A DNA stretch of 64,000 bases from Chitinispirillum alkaliphilum (GTDB taxonomy: Bacteria; Fibrobacterota; Chitinivibrionia; Chitinivibrionales; Chitinispirillaceae), in NCBI GenBank assembly GCA_001045525.1, contig LDWW01000009.1:62001-126000 (forward strand). The letters run 5' to 3'. Shown here piece by piece: positions 17,942 to 24,462 of this stretch. Every line of letters begins with the position of its first letter. Position 1 is the stretch's first letter. The position numbers and the translations under genes are program-made. The notes below the pieces were generated by a model, which had not been told where the DNA came from, searched no databases, and worked only from the letters and a program-made list of their open reading frames with translations.

Positions 17942-18504
17942 GAATTTTTTCCAGAACAGAGAATGTTGTTTTCAGGTTAGTATCTTTACCAAACATAAAA
18001 AGTGAAAACGATAATAATGAAATAGAAACTGTTATTGTTCCTATCGATAAGATTGAAAAAAAAGTATGGGATAAAGTCGCAGCTATTCAGGGACGAAAAA
18101 GTGTATTGTATTTGCGTTATCGATACGGAAGGACTAACGCATTTGTCCTTACAGCATTTCATGGAGAAAAGCTTGCTCATGTGCAGTGGATAGTTCCGCA
18201 AAAACAGATCAGCAAAAGGTACCCATTTGTTGATCCGAAGTGCTACTCTATTATTTCTTGTGTTACAGCACCGGAATATAGAGGTAAAGGTATTTATCCT
18301 GCTCAGTTAAAGAAAGTAATCGGATCCGGAATATCTCAGAATGGTTATTACATATGGGCAGAATCAATGAACAAAGCAAGTTTACATGGGATTGTCAAAG
18401 CCGGTGGCACTTCGATAGGAAGATTTTTACACAAAAAGTTTATGGGTGGTTTAATTTCAAAAGTTTACTTTACGCCGGACGGGAAGATTGATCAAAATGG
18501 CTGA
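17938..18504 (+). CDS. GNAT-family N-acetyltransferase
   Basis: 188 residues. The acetyl-CoA pyrophosphate loop is visible as CVTAPEYRGKGIYPAQL (R-G-K-G-I) near residue 112. It is preceded by the beta strand AHVQWIVPQK and followed by YYIWAESMNKASLHGIVKAGG, where GNAT enzymes place the C-terminal helix for neighbour contact. Complete for a single GNAT domain. It sits between a GT4 gene and a FemAB/GNAT-like gene with ATGA and 8-base overlaps. An amino sugar of the repeat unit is therefore a likely acceptor, although GNAT substrates cannot be inferred from sequence. Confidence 0.82.
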   Translation: MRIFSRTENVVFRLVSLPNIKSENDNNEIETVIVPIDKIEKKVWDKVAAIQGRKSVLYLRYRYGRTNAFVLTAFHGEKLAHVQWIVPQKQISKRYPFVDPKCYSIISCVTAPEYRGKGIYPAQLKKVIGSGISQNGYYIWAESMNKASLHGIVKAGGTSIGRFLHKKFMGGLISKVYFTPDGKIDQNG

Positions 18505-19390
18505 GCCCAATTATTATGCGCAATATCTTAAAGAGGCTGGGTATCCGGTTTATAGTGCGGATGGTGTATACTGGTTTGGTTACAACGGATTTTTACTTCC
18601 CGCTTACCTGCCGCATTCTGTTCCGGAAATAAATGCGGAATCGGTTAAAGAGGTACTCAGAAAGTCTGGAAAACTATTTGCCAGATGGGACTGCAATTTT
18701 GATTGTAAAACAGAAAGTCATTGGTGGCATGTGATACACAAAGCTCCCTATTCCTTTGATCAATGCAGTTCAAATACAAGAAGTAAGATAAGACGGGGCT
18801 ATAAAAAGCTGAATGCTAAAACTGTATCAGTAAGTGAGATCTTAAATAGTGGTTATACGGTTTGTACAAAAGCCACCTCACGATACCATAGTGGCAATTT
18901 TTTAATTAGCCGGGAAGATTTCGAAAAAAGAGTGTCAGCTGCAGGCAAGTATCCTCAAACGATAGAGTATGTCGGTGTCTTTTTTGGGGAACTGTTGGTT
19001 GGTTACTCTGAAAATCATATCCAGAATGGTGCTGTGTTTTGGGAAAACATCTGGTACGATCCGGAATATTTGAGAATGTATTCAAGCTACGTTTTAACTG
19101 ATTATATGTTAAAGTATTATCTCAATGAAAAACAGATGTCGTACGTTTCTGATGGGTGCAGAAGCTTGTACCATGAAACGAATGTGCAGGACTTTTTTAT
19201 CGATAAATTCCATTTCTCACGGGCTTATAGCAGTTTAAATCTTACCTACTCACCAATCCTGAAAAATATTGTGAATTGTATCTACCCGTTCAGGTCAGTT
19301 ATTAGCTCCATGAGTTCAAAATTAAAAATTGACCTATTTAAAAAGGTGGATGGGTTGATGAAGCAGGAATGTATCTGCAGGTCAAAATGA
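18497..19390 (+). CDS. GNAT/FemAB-like acyltransferase-fold protein
   Basis: 297 residues from ATG 18497, which overlaps the previous stop by 8 bases; a TTG nine bases earlier is less likely. FWDCN-type features include LFARWDCNFDC near residue 60 and the basic SSNTRSKIRRGYKKL near residue 95, which resembles the segment of FemAB/BioF2-type acyltransferases. Later come TIEYVGVFFGELLVGYSE and SDGCRSLYHETNVQDFFIDK. The fold is probably a duplicated GNAT. FemAB relatives transfer aminoacyl groups to peptidoglycan precursors; others decorate sugars. Its place directly after another GNAT gene suggests the pair modifies the polymer or its sugar donor. Confidence 0.65.
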   Translation: MAEPNYYAQYLKEAGYPVYSADGVYWFGYNGFLLPAYLPHSVPEINAESVKEVLRKSGKLFARWDCNFDCKTESHWWHVIHKAPYSFDQCSSNTRSKIRRGYKKLNAKTVSVSEILNSGYTVCTKATSRYHSGNFLISREDFEKRVSAAGKYPQTIEYVGVFFGELLVGYSENHIQNGAVFWENIWYDPEYLRMYSSYVLTDYMLKYYLNEKQMSYVSDGCRSLYHETNVQDFFIDKFHFSRAYSSLNLTYSPILKNIVNCIYPFRSVISSMSSKLKIDLFKKVDGLMKQECICRSK

Positions 19391-19418
19391 TTTTTCCAGG
19401 GGAAATTAACATAAACCC

Positions 19419-19447
19419 TTGCATAGCAATATCATAGATGTTAGAAT
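19419..19447 (+). promoter_or_regulatory. Candidate sigma-70 promoter before the CapD-like gene
   Basis: TTGCAT at 19419-19424, a 17-bp spacer, then TAGAAT at 19442-19447 (5/6 match to the -10 consensus; -35 match only 3/6). It lies in the 89-bp gap, the second-largest within the locus, and would let the dehydratase gene be transcribed apart from the upstream glycosyltransferases. Sequence match only. Confidence 0.4.
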
Positions 19448-19479
19448 TATTATCTAAAAGAGCTCAGATATTTCTTTAA

Positions 19480-21378
19480 ATGGCGGATCATCATATGCTT
19501 TTTCTTCCAAATAGTCCTCTTATCAAATATCGTTTGTTGATAATTTTGTTTTTGCATCTCCTTTTTGCTCTCGGTGCATTGACACTTTCCTTTTACCTGC
19601 GCTTTGATTTTTCTTTTGGTCATGAACATTACCCTAAGCTCCTACTTTTTTCGTTACCGATTAATGTGGCTATCTTCTTAGGTGTTTCAGGTCTGCTGAA
19701 CTTGTTTCAGGGGGTTTGGAGATATGTAAGTGTCGATGACCTTAAAGACATCGTAAAAGCTTCAGCTCTTGCATCGTTACTCTTTATGTTTGTAATTACA
19801 TTCAGCGGATTATTCTCCGGCTATCCCCGATCCATCTACATAATGAATTTTGTCTTTTTTGTCGCTCTAAACGGAGGAACCCGTTTTGCCATCAGAGTTT
19901 TCCGGGAGTCCTTTGCTCCTCAGAGTGATTCAGCAAAAAACGTTCTTATAGTAGGTGCCGGTACTGCAGGAAACGAAATCGCCAAAACCCTTAAAGCTGC
20001 TAAGCGCAAAGAGTATGTACCAGTTGGATTTATCGACAGAGATCCCAAGCTCAAAGGAAATCGTATACAGGGGTTAAAAGTGCTTGGTGATCTCTCTACT
20101 ATTAAACACCATATTAAACGTCACCGTGTACATGAAATCTTTATAGCTATACCTGAAGCCACCAACAGACTGGTCAAAGAAATCATCGAGGCTTCAAAAG
20201 TCCCTGAATGGGACCTGAAGTTTAAAATTGTCCCCTCAATTCTGGATATTATGAGCGGTAAACTTACAATTAATCAGATTCGTGATGTGTCGATTGAGGA
20301 TTTGCTGGCAAGACCTGATATAAAGCTGGATGATGCTCATGTAAGAAAACAGCTCGCATCAAAAACAATTCTTATAACAGGGGCTGGGGGGTCTATTGGC
20401 TCGGAGCTCTGTTATCAGGTTGCTGCGTACCGTCCTGCCAGAATGATACTTCTGGATGCAAGTGAGCAGGGTGGGTATAATGTTGACCAGGAGCTTAAAA
20501 AAAGACATCCAGACATAGCCATACATACTGTCGTTGGAAATATGCTTGATGTTGGGTTTATGGAAATGCTCTTTAAGAGATATCCCCCGGACTATATCTA
20601 TCATGCTGCAGCCTATAAGCATGTTCACCTTATGGAGTGGAACCCCTTGGCCTGTTTGAAGAATAATGTTCTTGGTACGGCAATCCTTGCATCCCTTGCT
20701 GAGAAGTCCGGAGTTAAGCAGTTTGTAATGATATCAACTGATAAAGCTGTGAATCCAAGGGGGATGATGGGGTTATCTAAGCGCCTTGCAGAGAGAGTCG
20801 TTCTCGAAAGAAATCCCTCCGGAACGCTTTTTAATGTGGTGCGTTTTGGAAATGTTCTCGGTTCAAGTGGTTCTGTTATACCGCTTTTCCAAAAACAGAT
20901 CAGGGACGGGGGGCCGGTTACTGTTACCAGCCCGGAGACAAAAAGATTTTTCATGTCCATACCAGAAGCTGTTCAGCTCGTTTTACAGGCTTCCACACTC
21001 AATGAGTCAAAGGCAATATTTATGCTTGAAATGGGTGAGGCGGTAAAGATTGTCGATTTAGCCCGGAACCTAATTGAACTTTCAGGGTTTAAGGTAGGTG
21101 AAGATATTGAGATCACTTTTACCGGCATGCGCCATGGGGAGAAAATTGAGGAGGTCCTTTTGGCCGAACAGGAGAATCTGATCCCAACAGAGTTTGAAAA
21201 AATCAGGATTCAGAAGAGAAACGAAAATGATCCTGACAGGATAGAAAAATTTATCCATGAGCTCAAGAGTCATGTCGAACTGGGGAATTTGCCTGAAATA
21301 TACAGAGACATTCAGGAGCTTATCCCGGAAATGCAGGGCCCTACCTATGAGGAGTTGATGGGCAGGGTTTTCAGCTAA
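19480..21378 (+). CDS. Membrane-bound UDP-sugar 4,6-dehydratase, CapD/WbpM/PglF type
   Basis: 632 residues, full length for the family. Four N-terminal membrane helices (about 17-135) are followed by a first Rossmann domain (NVLIVGAGTAGNEIAKTL, about 158-260). The catalytic SDR domain begins ILITGAGGSIGSELCYQV near residue 302. The catalytic region STDKAVNPRGMMGLSKRLAE shows the M-x-x-x-K arrangement, with Met replacing Tyr, that is usual in the large membrane-bound dehydratases. These convert UDP-GlcNAc to a UDP-4-keto-6-deoxy sugar, the entry to bacillosamine-, QuiNAc- or FucNAc-type sugars. It ends the + strand locus and faces the lactate permease tail to tail. Confidence 0.93.
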   Translation: MADHHMLFLPNSPLIKYRLLIILFLHLLFALGALTLSFYLRFDFSFGHEHYPKLLLFSLPINVAIFLGVSGLLNLFQGVWRYVSVDDLKDIVKASALASLLFMFVITFSGLFSGYPRSIYIMNFVFFVALNGGTRFAIRVFRESFAPQSDSAKNVLIVGAGTAGNEIAKTLKAAKRKEYVPVGFIDRDPKLKGNRIQGLKVLGDLSTIKHHIKRHRVHEIFIAIPEATNRLVKEIIEASKVPEWDLKFKIVPSILDIMSGKLTINQIRDVSIEDLLARPDIKLDDAHVRKQLASKTILITGAGGSIGSELCYQVAAYRPARMILLDASEQGGYNVDQELKKRHPDIAIHTVVGNMLDVGFMEMLFKRYPPDYIYHAAAYKHVHLMEWNPLACLKNNVLGTAILASLAEKSGVKQFVMISTDKAVNPRGMMGLSKRLAERVVLERNPSGTLFNVVRFGNVLGSSGSVIPLFQKQIRDGGPVTVTSPETKRFFMSIPEAVQLVLQASTLNESKAIFMLEMGEAVKIVDLARNLIELSGFKVGEDIEITFTGMRHGEKIEEVLLAEQENLIPTEFEKIRIQKRNENDPDRIEKFIHELKSHVELGNLPEIYRDIQELIPEMQGPTYEELMGRVFS

Positions 21379-21437
21379 AAACCTGAAAAGGACAACCCCA
21401 AAACTGTTATTCGGAATGTACTTTTCCCCCTTCCCCG

Positions 21438-23108
21438 TCAAAACATAACTGATCCGGGAAAGATAATGAGAAGCACCCAGGCGACTATTCCTGCAAGAAG
21501 TCCGTACAGAAGGCATATCGGAAGATTCTCTTTTATAATTATACCCTCCTTGCCCACCAGACCCACCGTTGTAAGCGCTGCAACTACATTATGTATGCAT
21601 ATCATGTTCCCTGCCGCAGCTCCCACAGTTTGGAGTGCTAATACCGGAACAAGTAACACCTCCGCCTGCATAGCAGTGGAAAACTGGAATGGGCCAAACA
21701 TAATATTTGAAACTGTTGCACTTCCGGAAATGAAAGTCCCGAGAATGCCGACAAAAGGTGCTACAAGATACCATACTGCTCCGGTATATTCTGCTGCAAA
21801 GCGAGCAAGTACAATAAGCATGGAGTCTGTATCTGCAGCATCCCCTGAATGCATAAGAATGTAGACCATACCGAGGGTAAAAAACAGAGCTATTGAGGCA
21901 GGGACAATCATTGTAACGGTTTCTCTGGCTGCATGTACCACTTCTTTAAAGGGTCGCTTATGCAGGAGAGGGATCAGGAGTGCAATGAATATAAAGGGGA
22001 AGATTCCGGGGTTATAAAGCGGCTGAATGGTGCGCGATATAGTGGTGCCAAGTATCTGCTCCCACCCAATATCCCAGTATCGCAGGATAGGCGTAAGGCG
22101 AAAAACCGGGATTCTGGCCACAAGCAGTATTGCTCCAAGCAGGATATAGGGTAGCCAGGCTCTGAACGGCCCGATTTTCCCCTCTCCCCCCGGTTCACCT
22201 CTTCCTGCCTTAATTGCTCCCTCCCAGTTTGGTTTCCATTTCTCATGGGGAGGAAACTCCCATTTATGTTTGGGCACGAGGAACCCGTGTTTTACTGCAG
22301 GGATAAAAATAGCCATACCAATAAGTGCTCCCAGGAGAGTCGGTAACTCGGGGCCGATCAGGTTGGCAATAATCACTTGCGGCAAAGTAAAGACCACCCC
22401 TCCAAACAGTGCTACAGGCCAAACCCTTAAACCATCGATAAAGGAGCCCCCGATCACTTTGGTCATCAGGGCAACTATAGCCAGTGGGATAAATGTTCCG
22501 GTCAGGAAATTTATTATTGCTGCAAGGGCCCCGATGCTGAAAAGAAACTCGGCGAATGAAACTGCTTCCCCGTTTATCATCATGGGCCAAATGGTTATCT
22601 CCTCAAGGGCTGCAAGTCCTCCCCACACAGGTACTCCTACAGCTCCGAAAGTAACAGGGGTTGTATCTGCCATAAGTGTGGCTCCCGCGGCAATGAGTGG
22701 GGGGAACCCCAGCCCTACCAGCAACGGTGCAGCGACGGCTGCCGGTGTTCCGAACCCGGCTGCTCCTTCCAGAAAACAACCCATTAGCCATGCTATTATT
22801 ATCAGCTGCACCCTTCTGTCTGTGGATATCAGTGCCATCGAATGGGAAATTCCCTGAATTCCACCGCTTTTTCTCATGATCTGCAGTATTAGAAGGGCTC
22901 CAAACACGATAATCAGAATGTCCAGAGTGTTTATTGCACCTCCGAGTGTGGCGGCAAGAAGCCACAACGGGGGCATGTCCCAGAAAAGATATGCCAGAAC
23001 TGCAGCACTAAGCCACCCTATGGGCATGGCCCTGGCCGAAGGCCACAAAAGACCGATCATCAGAATTCCTACAATGAGAATGGGTATGGAAGCCAATAAT
23101 GGAAGCAT
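21438..23108 (-). CDS. L-lactate permease (LctP family)
   Basis: 556 residues from the ATG at 23108, which has AGGGG about 10 bases upstream. The open frame continues 40 codons further but without hydrophobic or family-like sequence. About 13-14 membrane helices; motifs include ILQIMRKSGGIQGISHSM, WLMGCFLEGAAGFGTPAAVAAP and GTFISGSATVSNIMFGPFQ, all hallmarks of LctP/LldP. The family symports lactate (or glycolate) with protons across the inner membrane. The gene stands alone on the minus strand. Lactate as a carbon source, or as a fermentation product to be exported, are both conceivable. No lactate dehydrogenase gene is near. Confidence 0.95.
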   Translation of the reverse strand: MLPLLASIPILIVGILMIGLLWPSARAMPIGWLSAAVLAYLFWDMPPLWLLAATLGGAINTLDILIIVFGALLILQIMRKSGGIQGISHSMALISTDRRVQLIIIAWLMGCFLEGAAGFGTPAAVAAPLLVGLGFPPLIAAGATLMADTTPVTFGAVGVPVWGGLAALEEITIWPMMINGEAVSFAEFLFSIGALAAIINFLTGTFIPLAIVALMTKVIGGSFIDGLRVWPVALFGGVVFTLPQVIIANLIGPELPTLLGALIGMAIFIPAVKHGFLVPKHKWEFPPHEKWKPNWEGAIKAGRGEPGGEGKIGPFRAWLPYILLGAILLVARIPVFRLTPILRYWDIGWEQILGTTISRTIQPLYNPGIFPFIFIALLIPLLHKRPFKEVVHAARETVTMIVPASIALFFTLGMVYILMHSGDAADTDSMLIVLARFAAEYTGAVWYLVAPFVGILGTFISGSATVSNIMFGPFQFSTAMQAEVLLVPVLALQTVGAAAGNMICIHNVVAALTTVGLVGKEGIIIKENLPICLLYGLLAGIVAWVLLIIFPGSVMF

Positions 23109-23146
23109 TTCAATTTTTCCCCTGGATAAATGAGAGTTACTGGTAA

Positions 23147-23175
23147 TATATAAGCGGTAACAAGAATCGTTCCAA
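23147..23175 (-). promoter_or_regulatory. Candidate sigma-70 promoter of the lactate permease gene
   Basis: Read on the minus strand: TTGGAA (23175-23170), 17-bp spacer, TATATA (23152-23147). Both boxes match the consensus at 4/6 positions. The predicted start of transcription leaves a leader of about 30 bases with AGGGG before the ATG. A run of nine G (minus strand) ends seven bases upstream of the -35 box. Confidence 0.45.
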
Positions 23176-23182
23176 CTTTTTA

Positions 23183-23191
23183 CCCCCCCCC
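23183..23191. repeat. Nine-base cytosine homopolymer in a divergent promoter region
   Basis: C9 on the + strand (G9 on the minus strand), 8 bases outside the candidate -35 box of the lactate permease gene and about 75 bases before the + strand gene at 23266. Long G/C runs of this size can change length by slipped-strand replication. Whether this one varies cannot be told from one sequence. Confidence 0.6.
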
Positions 23192-23265
23192 TCACACATA
23201 CAGGGCTTAGTGCAAAACTGGTCTGCACCTTGCTGTTTATGTGAATAAAAAAAGGGTGAACGATT

Positions 23266-23826
23266 ATGATCAGAATAATTATCTGCCTTACACTTATCTC
23301 TACTTTTTTTCCCCGCTTTTCCCATTCAGAAAATCTACCTCATTCTGCAGCCCGTGAAACGGTGTTGCTGGAAGATGAAGAGGACGAGGAAGATGAACCG
23401 GGACCATTTTTCAGCACTTTTGGACTGGGGCTGGGGGGGCTTGGAAACCTCGACAGCGACAATCTCGCCATAACAGGCTTTGTAGGAAGTGTTTTGGAGA
23501 TCGGGCCTACTGTTCAGGGAAAGATAATCCTTGATCTCACCACAGATTTCAGAGATGCACTTTTCACAAATGCCAAACTGGGAGTAAATTTCCTGGCACC
23601 AACTGCTTTCGCCTCTCCCTATTTGGGGCTGGGGCTGGGGTTGGGGTATGCACGGGGAGCAGGCGAAAACCTCTTCGGTGTTACCGTGGCCGGTTCCCTG
23701 GGGCTTATACTTCTGCGTACCTCCTCGATACAGCTCGACTTGGAGGGCAACATAAACGCCATGTTCAATACAACCGATGAAGGGGTTCCCTTTGCCTATA
23801 GTCTCAGACTGGGAGTGTTGTACTAA
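23266..23826 (+). CDS. Secreted/outer-membrane beta-rich protein of unknown function
   Basis: 186 residues. An N-terminal signal peptide (about 1-20, hydrophobic IIICLTLISTFF, cleavage near SHS-EN) is followed by a short very acidic stretch (LEDEEDEEDEPGP, about 36-48). The rest alternates Gly-rich and hydrophobic beta-like strands (FGLGLGGLGN, YLGLGLGLGYARGAG) and ends in an aromatic residue (LRLGVLY). That is the look of a small outer-membrane beta-barrel, whose last residue is often aromatic. AAAGGGTGA precedes the ATG. I do not recognise the family. It is divergent from the lactate permease; a functional link is not evident. Confidence 0.7.
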   Translation: MIRIIICLTLISTFFPRFSHSENLPHSAARETVLLEDEEDEEDEPGPFFSTFGLGLGGLGNLDSDNLAITGFVGSVLEIGPTVQGKIILDLTTDFRDALFTNAKLGVNFLAPTAFASPYLGLGLGLGYARGAGENLFGVTVAGSLGLILLRTSSIQLDLEGNINAMFNTTDEGVPFAYSLRLGVLY

Positions 23827-23862
23827 ATCTCTAATCAGCTGAAAAAAATTCCAAAAAAAAAT

Positions 23863-23889
23863 TAAAGAACCAAGAAAAACCGCCGATAT
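23863..23889 (+). promoter_or_regulatory. Sigma-28 (FliA) flagellar promoter
   Basis: TAAA (23863-23866), exactly 15 bases, then GCCGATAT (23882-23889). The sigma-28 consensus is TAAA-N15-GCCGATAA, so 11 of 12 specified bases and the spacing agree. It lies 156 bp before the FlgM-like start codon at 24046, with nothing else between. Sigma-28-dependent transcription of the gene for its own anti-sigma factor is known in other bacteria. This indicates that the organism has a flagellar regulon. Confidence 0.8.
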
Positions 23890-24045
23890 CCTTAATAGGA
23901 GAATGTGTTTGACCGATACAGCCTCAGGGCAAAAAAGAAGACAAAAGCAAAAAGGAGAGTGCTTTTGTCCTCTAAAAGGAGAAACGGCAATTTCTCATTA
24001 AACTGTATCGGTATAATCCTGGAAAACTTTAGCAAGGGATTGCAA

Positions 24046-24255
24046 ATGTCTGTCAGGCGCAGGGAAGCTGTGGACCAATCATGGTCAGGAAAAAAAGCAG
24101 ATAAAAAATCTGCAGAGAATGATATGGCTCCTTCTGAAAGACTTGAAATGCTTAAGAATATCAGAAAAAGAATAAACAAAGGGTTTTACAATTCTGATTC
24201 AGTGCTTGAGGATCTCAGTCATGCCTTTGCCAAAGCAGTCGATTCCTCGCTTTAG
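24046..24255 (+). CDS. Small FlgM-like protein (candidate anti-sigma-28 factor)
   Basis: 69 residues from ATG 24046 (AAGGGAT about 7 bases upstream). A longer frame opens at GTG 23905, but its 47 extra residues are Lys/Arg-rich without recognisable features, and that codon lies almost at the predicted transcript 5' end. The N-terminal half is polar and likely disordered. The C-terminal half, SERLEMLKNIRKRINKGFY followed by NSDSVLEDLSHAFAKAV, matches the FlgM pattern R-x-x-x-L-K-x-x-I-x-x-G-x-Y-x-x-D-x-x-x-(I/V)-x-x-x-(L/F). By family it would bind and hold FliA inactive until hook completion exports it. The short length makes homology uncertain, but the sigma-28 promoter upstream supports it. 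Confidence 0.6.
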   Translation: MSVRRREAVDQSWSGKKADKKSAENDMAPSERLEMLKNIRKRINKGFYNSDSVLEDLSHAFAKAVDSSL

Positions 24256-24379
24256 TCCGATACATGCACAATGTGAATGTTTGTGCGGGCATGATCACTT
24301 CTTACTCTCTGCGTTATCCTTCAAAATAAATAATAATAAAAAAATGGGCTCCCACTGCTGCAATTTCATAACAACAGAA

Positions 24380-24408
24380 TTGACATAATCTTTCCGGAAC
24401 TGTAAAAT
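24380..24408 (+). promoter_or_regulatory. Strong sigma-70 promoter of the FecR/PKD/FGE lipoprotein-lnt operon
   Basis: TTGACA (24380-24385, perfect -35), a 17-bp spacer, and TAAAAT (24403-24408, 5/6 of the -10 consensus). It is the best sigma-70 match I found in the window. It lies 55 bp upstream of the ATG at 24463, which has AAGGTGGAG in front. Confidence 0.75.
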
Positions 24409-24462
24409 TCAATAACCCGATGTCACAAAGAAATTCCTTAAAGGCTTTGAAAGGTGGAGTTA

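Noticed and set aside
22270-22857. 195-codon + strand frame opposite the lactate permease gene
   Set aside because: It lies opposite membrane helices of LctP; its Ala/Pro/Ser-rich translation is typical of an antisense reading.
23903-24001. 32-codon frame (or the GTG 23905 extension of the FlgM-like gene) just after the sigma-28 promoter
   Set aside because: AGGAG is only 1-3 bases from these start codons, and the predicted transcript would begin at about the same place, so there is little room for ribosome binding; ATG 24046 is better placed.
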